This document shows positions 32,126 through 40,248 of a stretch of 64,000 bases of DNA, piece by piece (the stretch's first letter is position 1; each line of letters opens with the position of its first letter). The stretch lies in IMG/VR virus record IMGVR_UViG_3300037833_000033, positions 1-64,000 of that record; one strand, given 5' to 3'. A program made the position numbers and the translations under genes. The notes beneath the pieces were generated by a model, which had not been told where the DNA came from, ran no database searches, and saw only the letters and a program-made list of their open reading frames with translations. Origin of the DNA: a virus.

Positions 32126-32929
32126 TCAGTCGACGACCTGGATCTGGTCGACCGTCATCGCCTTCATCTGAGCGGAGGGGTCGAGCTGATTGAACTGCGC
32201 GCGGGTCATCGTCTTGGAGCCGGTGCCGCCCCCTCCCCCGCTTGGGCGCGAGCCGCCGCCGTTGCCTCCCGAGCCCTTCAGGATGGCGTCGCGATGGGGG
32301 TAGGCGTCGACCAGGATCTCCAGCGCCTCATCGAACTCGGCGATCTCGCCGGGCTTGGCGCGGGAGTAGACCTTGGAGCCGTTCGGGTCGTAGGCGACGA
32401 TCTTGCCCTCTTCGACCTTGAAGCGGTTGCCGAACTGGGCCTGCAGGAGGTCGGCCGGGATGGCGACCTTGTCGGAGATGAACTTGCTGCGCGAAAACGC
32501 GCCGCCGACCTTCTCGGAATAGAGCTGCCCGGTGACCTTCTCGAGGTCGGTCTCGAGCGTCTTGATCTTCTCCCCGCTGGCCTTGGCGGCCTGAGCGACC
32601 TGATCCTCGGCAGCCTTCTTCGCCGCGGCCTTGATCTCCTCGACCTTGCCGGCGGTGACGAGGTCCCCGTCCTTGAGGTTCTTGACCGTCTCCAGGGCCT
32701 TCCTGGCGGCCTCGGCATCCTCAATCCCTTCGAAGGCCTTCAGCTGCGCCTCGGCGGCCTCCTTGGCCTCACGGTGGCCCTTGGCCTCACCGTTCAGGCG
32801 GGAGATGGTCGCGACGGTGGCGGGTGCGTCGAACGCCACCTCCTTACCGTCGGCATGGACGTAGACGGGCTTGTCGCCGTCGACCTCGGCATAGGTCTTG
32901 CCGTTCACCTCGACTGTCTTGAGTTTCAT
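32126..32929 (-). CDS. Capsid scaffolding protein
   Basis: 267 residues. A small N-terminal domain (KTVEVNGKTYAEVDGDKPVYVHADG) leads to a long charged coiled coil (~50-140) with many A/K/E, then GAFSRSKFISDKVAIP and a glycine-rich linker. The C-terminus is TMTRAQFNQLDPSAQMKAMT. This arrangement matches scaffold proteins encoded directly before P22-like coat genes. Confidence 0.85.
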   Translation of the reverse strand: MKLKTVEVNGKTYAEVDGDKPVYVHADGKEVAFDAPATVATISRLNGEAKGHREAKEAAEAQLKAFEGIEDAEAARKALETVKNLKDGDLVTAGKVEEIKAAAKKAAEDQVAQAAKASGEKIKTLETDLEKVTGQLYSEKVGGAFSRSKFISDKVAIPADLLQAQFGNRFKVEEGKIVAYDPNGSKVYSRAKPGEIAEFDEALEILVDAYPHRDAILKGSGGNGGGSRPSGGGGGTGSKTMTRAQFNQLDPSAQMKAMTVDQIQVVD

Positions 32930-32970
32930 GGTGGGGGTCCTTCGGGCATCCGCCCCGGCTATGAGCCTTC

Positions 32971-33059
32971 CGGCCCGGGCGCCGCTGCCCTTCCAGGCGC
33001 GCGGCCGTGATCGCCCGGGCCGTGGGCGCCGAGCGAAAGAGTGGCAGGCGGTGGCCTGC
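32971..33059. other. Stem-loop with 30-nt loop followed by a small hairpin
   Basis: CGGCCCGGGCG (32971-32981) pairs perfectly with CGCCCGGGCCG (33012-33022) across exactly 30 bases. GCAGGC-GGTG-GCCTGC (33044-33059) follows. It lies between the MuF and scaffold genes. The geometry matches the array near the Tnp-domain gene, but the loop does not fit its consensus. Confidence 0.4.
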
Positions 33060-33061
33060 GG

Positions 33062-34153
33062 TCAGTTCGGGTGTCGTTCCTCGAGCTGCTTCAGCGTCAG
33101 GGGCCGGCCGCTCTGGTCGATGAGGTCAGCGAGATCGATCCGCCCCTCCCGCCAGAGCCGCGCCTTGCCGGCGCCGAGGAGGTCGTCCTGGAAGGCAGCC
33201 GGCTTCGTCTTGAGCCAGTCCGCGAAAGAGATGTCAGCGGGCACTTGGCCGTCCATGGAAGCCCGGGTCGAGGCCGGCACGTCCGGAACGTTGATCCCGA
33301 TCTCCCGGAAGCTCTTGAGCTGCGGCACCATCACGGTGCGGCAGTTCGGGTGGTAAGGAGGCCCGCCGAGGAACGGCACCTTGTGGCCGATCGGCTTGCC
33401 CTCGAGCGTGTACCGCAGGCCCGAGCGGGCGATGCAGGTGGAGCTCGTCCGCCCGTCCAGGGTCACGAGGGTCACGAGCGCCTTCACCAGATCGCCGTTC
33501 GCCCGGTAGGTGTCGATCTGGGCCCGGTTCGCCACCGCCTGGACAGAGGAGCGGACCAGCGTCTCGGCGTTCCGCCGGGCGATCTCCATCACACCCCTGA
33601 CCGGCTCTCCGCCTTTCGTGCCGCCACGGATACGACGCACGATATCGCTGTTCGTCTCCCCTGCCGCCATGCCCTGCCGGACCTGGTCCTTGAACCGGTT
33701 GAGGACGTCCCCTGCCTGCCGGCTCCACCACTCCCGCGTTGGCGCCCCGTCGATCAGCACGTCGCTCGCGATGGCCTGGACCTGGACGGCCGACAGCGAG
33801 ACAGTATCGAAGGCGGCTGTCACCCCTTTGCGGAGCGCCGCGGCGGTGAACCGCGTCTCCGATTCCGCCAGCGGAGCGAGCTCGTTCCGGAGCAGGCCGT
33901 CGGCCTCGTTGTAGGCCGAGGAGATGCTCGCCCTCACGTGCTCGAGCATCTCCTGCAGGCGCACCGTGGTCGCCGACGAGAGCGGCGCCTCGAGCTCGCT
34001 CTGGATGAGCTGCCGAACCAGGTCCCTTTCCAGCTCGATCAGGACGCCGAGGATCTCCCGGCGCACCTGCGCGTCGAACCGCATCAGGTCGATGGCATGG
34101 GCCCTGACCTCGTCCGCAACGATGTCCGCCGCGGACGTCCTCTGGTCCATCAT
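33062..34153 (-). CDS. MuF-like head morphogenesis protein
   Basis: 363 residues. The N-terminal ~150 residues are helical. The C-terminal part has the MuF signature region: ARRNAETLVRSSVQAVANRAQ, then TLDGRTSSTCIARSGLRY and GGPPYHPNCRTVMVP with its conserved H/C residues. It lies directly after the portal gene (four-base overlap). MuF/SPP1 gp7-like proteins enter the head with the DNA and act in capsid maturation. Confidence 0.88.
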   Translation of the reverse strand: MMDQRTSAADIVADEVRAHAIDLMRFDAQVRREILGVLIELERDLVRQLIQSELEAPLSSATTVRLQEMLEHVRASISSAYNEADGLLRNELAPLAESETRFTAAALRKGVTAAFDTVSLSAVQVQAIASDVLIDGAPTREWWSRQAGDVLNRFKDQVRQGMAAGETNSDIVRRIRGGTKGGEPVRGVMEIARRNAETLVRSSVQAVANRAQIDTYRANGDLVKALVTLVTLDGRTSSTCIARSGLRYTLEGKPIGHKVPFLGGPPYHPNCRTVMVPQLKSFREIGINVPDVPASTRASMDGQVPADISFADWLKTKPAAFQDDLLGAGKARLWREGRIDLADLIDQSGRPLTLKQLEERHPN

Positions 34154-35733
34154 GCGGCCGCGGACCCGCTATTATCCGGCAGGGTGCCGCCAGGGCCCAG
34201 CGGCAAGGGTTGGCCCGTCAGGTCCGCCGGTTCGGTCCTGAGCCTCTCCCCCTCTGCCTCCGGATCGAACTCCGGCCCGAGCTTCCCGCGGCGCTGCAGC
34301 TCGCTCCAGTAGGTTGGCCGCGAGATCTCGCCGGCGACGCGCGCCTTCAGCAGCTCCGGCAGGTCGCCGTCGGCGTTCACGTCCACCGCGAAATCGGTGT
34401 GCACCTTCGCCGTGGTGGTGTCCGAGAGGCCGAGCCACTTCGACGTCAGGGCGAGACAGCGATCGAGGGTGTCCTTGAAGAGGATGGCCCACGCCTGGAC
34501 CGCAGACGAGGCCTTCTGCGACAGGTTCGCGGTGGTGACCACCGTGAGGTTGGCCGCGAGCAACGGCTGCATGCCGAGGTCGCGCATCTCCTGCCGGAAC
34601 GCGGCGAGGTCCTCCTTGAGGAACTTGAGCGATTCCGCGCTCGGCTCGACGAATTTCCAATCGCCGTGATTACCGGTCGGGTCGGGCGGTGCGAACAGCA
34701 CCGAGCTCGGCCCGATCGGTATCTTCATGTCCCTGGTCTTCCCGGTCTCCGGGTCGGTGACCGTGGGCTGCACGCCAATGGCTGCCAGCATCGGAAAGGC
34801 CGTGAGGGTCTTCACCTCCTTGAGGTTCGATTCCTGCTGAAATTCCTCGAGCTGCATATGAGCAAGGTCGCGAAGAGGAGGGTCGACCACGAACGAGGTG
34901 CCATGCCGCTTGCCTGGGATGAAAGGCACGAGCGGAATGACGCCGATTGAGTAGGAGCCCGTCCCGATGCTCACCCAGGTCTTGCGCGCGGTCGTCTTGT
35001 CCTCTTGTTCCTCGAACAAGTTCCAGACGGCGGGCCCCAGGGCAACCGGGCGCCCATCTGCGGCCTCCGCCGTCACGGGCCTGTCGATCACGCGGACCCG
35101 CTTCTTGACGACCTCCCTATAGCCGTCGCGGACAACCGCATCCTCGGCGATGCGTGCATGGGTGAGGACCTCGACCCCGCCGACGAACGTGCTGTAGACC
35201 GCCAGAAGGCGTTCGCAGGGCACATGGACCCAGTAGGGGCGCAGGCCCTGCTCCCGCTCCTCGGCCTTCGTCAACGGGCGGCCGCCCGGGTTCGGCCGGG
35301 CCGGCGTGTGGTCGACGAAGATCCAGGAAATCCCCTTGTCGATCCCAGCCTTGAACGCGTCGGAGGCGAAGACGTGCAGGCTGTTGCCCTGTCCGTCGAT
35401 ATCGTCGACCAGACCGCCGGTGCGGAGCTTCGTCTGCTCGTTCAGCTTGCCGGCCAGCACCTCGGGAGCATCGTCGCTGATGTCCACCGTCTTGCTGAAT
35501 GGCTTGCTCGCCAGGTTCCGGCTGATGTCGGCATACAGATTTGTAAGGGGCGCGTTCTTGCATCGCAGGCTGTAGAGGTCAGGGTTCTCCTCGACGAACT
35601 TCGGGAGGTAAACCGACGCCCGAAGGCGCATGCGCTCCACACCGGCCAGGATGTCGCTGACGAGCTCCCAGAAGCCGCTCATCGCCTTGTAGTCGGCGGA
35701 GGTCGTTGCCGGAGTGGCATCTTCCGGAATCAT
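34150..35733 (-). CDS. Portal protein, DUF4055 family
   Basis: 527 residues. It opens with ADYKAMSGFWELVSDILAGVERMR and YLPKFVEENPDLYSLR, both typical of DUF4055 portals. The middle carries IPLVPFIPGKRHGTSFVVDPPL and LQQESNLK-like LEEFQQESNLKEVKTLTAFPML. It lies between terminase and MuF genes with four-base overlaps. It forms the dodecameric portal through which DNA is packaged. Confidence 0.9.
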   Translation of the reverse strand: MIPEDATPATTSADYKAMSGFWELVSDILAGVERMRLRASVYLPKFVEENPDLYSLRCKNAPLTNLYADISRNLASKPFSKTVDISDDAPEVLAGKLNEQTKLRTGGLVDDIDGQGNSLHVFASDAFKAGIDKGISWIFVDHTPARPNPGGRPLTKAEEREQGLRPYWVHVPCERLLAVYSTFVGGVEVLTHARIAEDAVVRDGYREVVKKRVRVIDRPVTAEAADGRPVALGPAVWNLFEEQEDKTTARKTWVSIGTGSYSIGVIPLVPFIPGKRHGTSFVVDPPLRDLAHMQLEEFQQESNLKEVKTLTAFPMLAAIGVQPTVTDPETGKTRDMKIPIGPSSVLFAPPDPTGNHGDWKFVEPSAESLKFLKEDLAAFRQEMRDLGMQPLLAANLTVVTTANLSQKASSAVQAWAILFKDTLDRCLALTSKWLGLSDTTTAKVHTDFAVDVNADGDLPELLKARVAGEISRPTYWSELQRRGKLGPEFDPEAEGERLRTEPADLTGQPLPLGPGGTLPDNSGSAAA

Positions 35734-36965
35734 CGATACCTGCCAAACACGGGAGCCGCGGTGTGCTTCACGATCGGATGCCGGTAGGCGACCGGATAGG
35801 TCGCCGCGTCGATGACGTGATCGAGCCCGGAGGCTTTGTCGGGCTCGCCGTTCTTGTCGTAGGCCTGACGCTCCAGGGCCTCGGCCAGCCCGGGGCAGCC
35901 GTCAACGCTCACGAAGAGGCGGCCCGCCTTCAGGAGGGCATTGGTGGCGAGCACCCTGTCCTTCACGGCAGGGTTGGAGGGGTGCACGAGGACGTGGAAT
36001 CCGGCCTGCTTCAGGAGTGCAATGTCCGAGACACTGGCGTCGTTCGAGCGGCGGCCTTTGCCCGAGGCGTCGGGGTAGACGAAGATCGAGTGGCCGGCGT
36101 GCCGGGCCTTGATGAGACCGATCATGGCCGGGGTGTCGAACACGTCGAGGTGCTCCTGGACGGCATGCGGCCACCCTCCCCTGAGGACGTAGACGACAGC
36201 CGCCATCCGCGTGACGTTGAAATCCATGCCGATGTGAAGGGGCTCGTTGCCCTGGATCCGCTCATCGGTGTTGTGGGCCTGCCGATCGTACTCGGGGTAG
36301 ACCGACCCGAAGTTCAGGTTGACGAACTCGCCATCGAGGTAGGCCGCCAGGAGCGCCGAAGGGTAGCTGTCGCGCAGTGACTGGATGTAGCCCTCGGGCA
36401 GGTTCCTGGCGTTGCTCATCGTCGACGCCTTGATGAGGCGGTACCCAGGCGCGGGGTTCTTGCGCCACCGCTCGTAGACGAAGCGGAAGCCCTCAGGCGT
36501 GGTGGCCACCCCCACCGTGTTCAGGCTGCCGTCCGGCTTCTTCTGCCGGTTGCGCGAGATGATCTTGTTCCAGACGTCCCGGGCCTTGTCGGTCGGCAGG
36601 GTGTCGAGCTCGTCGACGAGGCTGTCGGCCACCTCATAGGCGACGATCCGCTCCGGCGTGTCCATGGTCCGGAAGATCACCTGCCCGAACCGCCCGACCT
36701 CGATCACGGCATCGCTCTTGTTGAGCGTGAACGGGATCTGCATCGCCTGCAGCATGTCGGTGACCCGCGGAAACCCCGTACGCTTCACCAGGTCGTACGT
36801 CGGCAGGTAATAGGCGACGTCCTGTCCGGGGTACTGAAGCTTGCGAGCCAGGATCCTGGCCACGCCGGCGTGGGTCTTACCGCTGCCGAACCCGCCGACG
36901 AACGCGGGAAACTGCTCCTCTGCCGTCACGATGTCGTGCTGCGGCCCACTAAGCCGGATCTGCAT
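35730..36965 (-). CDS. terL: Terminase large subunit
   Basis: 411 residues. Walker A is GGFGSGKT (24-31), Walker B is SLVDELD (115-121) and a coupling motif follows at VGVATTPEGF (151-160). The nuclease domain starts with GMDFNV (246-251) and includes VYPDASGKGRRSN. This is a complete packaging ATPase and nuclease. It overlaps the portal gene by four bases and the small subunit by 17 bases. Confidence 0.95.
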   Translation of the reverse strand: MQIRLSGPQHDIVTAEEQFPAFVGGFGSGKTHAGVARILARKLQYPGQDVAYYLPTYDLVKRTGFPRVTDMLQAMQIPFTLNKSDAVIEVGRFGQVIFRTMDTPERIVAYEVADSLVDELDTLPTDKARDVWNKIISRNRQKKPDGSLNTVGVATTPEGFRFVYERWRKNPAPGYRLIKASTMSNARNLPEGYIQSLRDSYPSALLAAYLDGEFVNLNFGSVYPEYDRQAHNTDERIQGNEPLHIGMDFNVTRMAAVVYVLRGGWPHAVQEHLDVFDTPAMIGLIKARHAGHSIFVYPDASGKGRRSNDASVSDIALLKQAGFHVLVHPSNPAVKDRVLATNALLKAGRLFVSVDGCPGLAEALERQAYDKNGEPDKASGLDHVIDAATYPVAYRHPIVKHTAAPVFGRYR

Positions 36966-37383
36966 CTCGAACGAACTGGATCACCGGCGGAGCGAGAGGC
37001 GTGCCGTTGGGGCCCGTCAGTTCGTTCGCGACCCGATCCTTGAACTTCTCCGGCCGGCGCCCCTTCAGCATGAAGATCATCAACGTGTCGCTGAACTCCT
37101 GGACCTCACCGACCTTTCGACCCTGCTGGTAGACCGGCTTCGTCGTGCCCTGAACGGCCCGGCGATACGCCTCGTCCTCCATGCGGTCGGTGCCCTCCTC
37201 GACCGCTTCGTCCCACGCCTTGGCGAAAGCCTCGTCCTCGGTGCGCCACTGGTAGGCCCGCGAACGGGTCAAGCCTGCATCGACGCAAGCGGCGGACACG
37301 GACTTGCCGTCCCTGAGCGCATCAAGGAACGCGGCCTCTTTTTTAGGTGTCCTAGTTGTCCTGTTTGCCATCGCTCGACCCAT
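36949..37383 (-). CDS. terS: Terminase small subunit-like HTH protein
   Basis: 144 residues from ATG 37383; an internal ATG at 37371 is also possible. It has an N-terminal helix-turn-helix of the resolvase-like type (KEAAFLDALRDGKSVSAACVDAGL, SRAYQWRTED) and a helical oligomerisation region. Position directly before TerL supports the small subunit role in recognising phage DNA. Confidence 0.8.
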   Translation of the reverse strand: MGRAMANRTTRTPKKEAAFLDALRDGKSVSAACVDAGLTRSRAYQWRTEDEAFAKAWDEAVEEGTDRMEDEAYRRAVQGTTKPVYQQGRKVGEVQEFSDTLMIFMLKGRRPEKFKDRVANELTGPNGTPLAPPVIQFVRDADPA

Positions 37384-37867
37384 GATGCTCGGCGATGTGG
37401 CAGGCCTCGCACAAAGTGATCCCGTTACCGACTATGATCCGCGCGGCAGGTTCATCCGACCAGCGCAGGATGTGATGTGCTTGAAGGCGCTCTGTTGCAC
37501 CGCAGTGAACACAGGCATGACCGTCCCGGTCCAGCACAGCCTGCCGCCAGGCTCTAACCTCGGGCGCATTCCGATCGAGGATCGGCCCGAGCACCTCCGG
37601 TACGGCGTTTGCCCGCCACTCCGGGAGGAGGTAGTCAAGGATCTGTCCGCAGGCAGCCCTTTGCCACCACTGTTGGCCCGGGAGGACCAACCCGATCATC
37701 GCGAGGACAACGTACTCGGTGTAGGCCTCTGGGCTGATCTGGTGCCGCAAGCTAGACGAAAGACGCTCGGTCATTCCGAGGTGGCGCGCGAGATCCCGCA
37801 AGGCGCCAAGCTTCTCGGCATAGAACCGATCCTCAACGAACCGGCGCTGCTTGTCCGTGAGCGCCAT
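37352..37867 (-). CDS. HNH endonuclease
   Basis: 171 residues. The C-terminal half carries a zinc-binding HNH fold: CVHCG, then QAHHILRW with the catalytic histidines, then GNGITLCEACHIAEHH. The N-terminal half is helical (KQRRFVEDRFYAEKLGALRDLARHLGM). HNH enzymes next to terminase genes assist cleavage of phage DNA in packaging. It overlaps the terminase small subunit by 32 bases. Confidence 0.88.
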   Translation of the reverse strand: MALTDKQRRFVEDRFYAEKLGALRDLARHLGMTERLSSSLRHQISPEAYTEYVVLAMIGLVLPGQQWWQRAACGQILDYLLPEWRANAVPEVLGPILDRNAPEVRAWRQAVLDRDGHACVHCGATERLQAHHILRWSDEPAARIIVGNGITLCEACHIAEHHGSSDGKQDN

Positions 37868-38003
37868 GGTGATTCCTCTGCGTGACCTTGTGTATCTATA
37901 TTGACTAGCTTGAATATTCAGGCGCAGTGTAGGGGTCTGTTGACCTAACTGCGCGCGAAGACAAATTCGCCGATGCTTAGCTTTCGCGATATGGAGAAAT
38001 AAA

Positions 38004-38345
38004 TTGGCAAGAGCGAATGAAATAGAAGACTTGATCTTTCAAGTTGCCGACACCGGCGAGGGTGGCACATTTATTTTCGAGGGCGAGCGGTTTAAGGTCA
38101 AAATCAATGATTCCTTCGAAACTGATGCTGGAGTCGTAGCGATCAAGTTGAAAATTGTCGCTGAGCCTTGGATCGCACACAAAACTGAGCGTTCTCTAAA
38201 CACGCTCAATCACAGATATGACGGCCCTGAATCATCGAGCAATCCCGATATCAGATTCAATGACAAAAACCCCGATTCTTTCAAAGTAACTGACACGTTC
38301 GGGATCATCATCTATAAAAACAGCGCCGACTTCTTCGATCTCTAA
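38004..38345 (+). CDS. Moron of unknown function beside the terminase block
   Basis: 113 residues from TTG 38004, with GGAG at 37994-37997. It is read against all flanking phage genes and is clearly AT-richer. Sequence: ANEIEDLIFQVADTGEGGTF, FKVKINDSFETDAGVVAIKL and a C-terminal DTFGIIIYKNSADFFDL; it is probably an alpha/beta domain. It has its own upstream noncoding region (37868-38003) that could hold a promoter. Function is unknown. Confidence 0.65.
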   Translation: MARANEIEDLIFQVADTGEGGTFIFEGERFKVKINDSFETDAGVVAIKLKIVAEPWIAHKTERSLNTLNHRYDGPESSSNPDIRFNDKNPDSFKVTDTFGIIIYKNSADFFDL

Positions 38346-38466
38346 ACAATCATCCATTCGTCGCGCAGCTGCCTGACTTCCCTTCAGAGGCTCGGTCAGC
38401 CTGGCTGCGTGAGGCGATGTCTCTACGGAAGCGCCCCACACGGCCGCCTATCTCCGCCTCAGCCCC

Positions 38467-38565
38467 TCACCCCACCATCACGCCCAGCGCGAAGCCCACG
38501 GCTCCGGCGACGATGGAGCACAGGAGGGCGAGGACGAGGGGGCGGCCGTCGAAGTCGTCGGGCAT
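38467..38565 (-). CDS. 32-residue membrane peptide
   Basis: ATG at 38563-38565 is preceded by GGAG at eight bases. MPDDFDGRPLVLALLCSIVA then GAVGFALGVMVG is a single hydrophobic helix. Function is unknown. Confidence 0.5.
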   Translation of the reverse strand: MPDDFDGRPLVLALLCSIVAGAVGFALGVMVG

Positions 38566-38588
38566 GGGCGTGCTCCGAACGTGACGAA

Positions 38589-38680
38589 GCCCCGGCGATG
38601 CGATCGCTCGGGGCGCAGTTACCCTGTTGCCTCGGTGGTGCCGTGGGCCGGTGCGGGATGACAACCGGGCGTCAACCCGG
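38589..38680. terminator. Two stem-loops downstream of the NusG-like gene
   Basis: GCCCCG-N14-CGGGGC (38589-38614) with an inner CGAT/ATCG pair, and ACCGGG-CGTCAA-CCCGGT (38663-38680). Both lie in the noncoding stretch 38566-38761 that follows the NusG-like gene. They may be terminators read through by an antiterminator. Confidence 0.4.
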
Positions 38681-38761
38681 TGCTCCAAGGGCGGCTTCGA
38701 ACAATGAAGCGGCCAATCCCGTAAACCTGACACAAAGCCTGCCCACAGGACCGGAATCCTG

Positions 38762-39385
38762 TCAAGCGGCCTCGACCTGAGACGCCTCCAATTCCACAGG
38801 AGTAACGCGACCGAAGATGGACACGCCGACCTTGTAGCGACCGGTGCGTTCGTCGGCGTCCTCGACCACGCCAGGGAATGACGCGAACGGCCCGTCGATC
38901 ACGCGCACCTCGGCACCGATCGCGAGCAGGGCTCCCACCAATTCCGCTTCCGTCATGGCCTCGCCCGTAACGAGATCGCAGAACCGCTGCAGCTCCGCGG
39001 GGGGAATGCGCATCACCGCCCCATCCGGCCGACGGAGGATGCGATCGAGGCCCGGGTGAGATTCTGCCTTCGCGCGCTCGTCGGCGCTCTCCACGCCCAC
39101 GAACACGACCCTGCGCAGGATCGGCACGCGCATGTCCACGATCCGGCCACGCCGCTCGACCCTGACTTCTTCCGACGCCTCGAAGCAGGGAATCCCTGCT
39201 TTCGCGAGGTCCTGCATCATGCGCCGGGCCCACCGCGGCCGCGCACGCAGCAGGTGCCAGGATCGCTGATCGTCAACCTTGAACCGATCGAGGCGGACGC
39301 GGATCCGCTGAACCGCCTTCTTGCGCGCCTCACGGGCCCGGTTCTGTTTCCTCTTGGGTGGGCCCTTCGGCCTCTTCTTCGCCAT
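38762..39385 (-). CDS. NusG-like transcription elongation/antitermination factor
   Basis: 207 residues. A very basic N-terminal extension (residues 1-32) is followed by an NGN-like domain: [20 protein letters not shown] (42-61), then [23 protein letters not shown] and [10 protein letters not shown]. The C-terminus is a KOW domain ([20 protein letters not shown], 157-176) with a final strand [13 protein letters not shown]. NusG paralogues such as RfaH and UpxY/LoaP modify elongation of specific long operons. Position between early genes and the packaging block suggests it helps RNA polymerase through the late genes. It may need an ops-like pause site. Confidence 0.82.
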   Translation of the reverse strand: MAKKRPKGPPKRKQNRAREARKKAVQRIRVRLDRFKVDDQRSWHLLRARPRWARRMMQDLAKAGIPCFEASEEVRVERRGRIVDMRVPILRRVVFVGVESADERAKAESHPGLDRILRRPDGAVMRIPPAELQRFCDLVTGEAMTEAELVGALLAIGAEVRVIDGPFASFPGVVEDADERTGRYKVGVSIFGRVTPVELEASQVEAA

Positions 39386-39389
39386 TGCC

Positions 39390-39887
39390 TTACCCCTCCA
39401 CTCGGACGACCTCAGACCCCGGCCAGGCGCGCTTCACGGCCAACAAAGCCCTCAGGCCCTCCACCCCGCCCAGCAGCTCCGCGACCTCGTCAGGGGAGAT
39501 CCAAACAGCCCCTGTCTCCCCTGCCCGCTCCGCGGCGGCCTTCTGATGACCGATGGCCAGCACCACCCCGGTCTTCGAACACCTCCCCACGAAGTAGGCG
39601 TCGTCCCCCGCCCCGCTCGCTTCCATGCACTCCGCAGCCTTACGGTACCCCCTGACCAGCGCCGCCCCCTGAATCTCGATGTCGTCCTCGTCACCTTCGA
39701 CGGAGGCCCGATGCCAGAGATCGAGCTGCTCGTTCAGGCGGTGCGCTAGATCCGGATCGACCCTCTTTAGTGCGCTCATCGTCCACCGACTCTCGAAGGT
39801 CGTCGCCGCCTCCGTGATCTCCTGGACGAGCTTTCTCAGCCGGCGCTCGAACCGCTCTATGCCTCGCGTCACACGATCAGCCTGCAT
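39390..39887 (-). CDS. Phage early protein of unknown function
   Basis: 165 residues from ATG 39887, preceded by GGAGGGCG. It is helical and charged ([39 protein letters not shown]) with a C-terminal [22 protein letters not shown]. It lies four bases after the NusG-like gene start region and is likely cotranscribed. No family is recognised. Confidence 0.65.
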   Translation of the reverse strand: MQADRVTRGIERFERRLRKLVQEITEAATTFESRWTMSALKRVDPDLAHRLNEQLDLWHRASVEGDEDDIEIQGAALVRGYRKAAECMEASGAGDDAYFVGRCSKTGVVLAIGHQKAAAERAGETGAVWISPDEVAELLGGVEGLRALLAVKRAWPGSEVVRVEG

Positions 39888-40052
39888 GGCGCCCTCCGAG
39901 ACAGAAGCCTCGGCCCCCGAAGTCTCGCCCTCCCCACTCCCACCCCCGGGGGATGCGGGGCCACGCCCCACTTCCTCGCGCGCGCGTATTCCCCGCTCCT
40001 ATAGACATACTCTTTTATCCTTCTTGTTGAGGTTTTCTGAGAGAACTAAAAA

Positions 40053-40233
40053 GAAGTGTTGAAGTGTTGCGCTAGAGGCTAAGCCATTGACGGACAAGCC
40101 GAATTGGCGCAACACTTGCGCAACAGATGCGGGGGCGGCAACACACCGAAGTGTGACCCCAATTTTCGCGCGCAACACTTCGGTCTGTTGCCGCCACACT
40201 TCTGTGGCGTGAAGTGTTGCGGGATGTGTGGCG
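40053..40233. repeat. Iteron region with GAAGTGTTGCG repeats, candidate replication origin
   Basis: GAAGTGTTG or its complement occurs at 40053, 40061, 40107 (complement), 40170 (complement) and 40211. Related GCGCAAC lies at 40118, and dyads at CACACCGAAGTGTG (40142-40155) and GCCACACTTCTGTGGC (40193-40208). The stretch 39888-40248 holds no convincing gene. It lies immediately 3' of a primase-helicase gene, the place where P4-like replicons carry their origin repeats. An operator role is the alternative. Confidence 0.65.
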
Positions 40234-40248
40234 AGGTCAGAGGCGGGG

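Noticed and set aside
38640-38700. Possible tRNA-like fold near 38.65 kb
   Set aside because: No TPsiC arm, anticodon stem or CCA-compatible acceptor stem can be built; simple hairpins explain the pairing.
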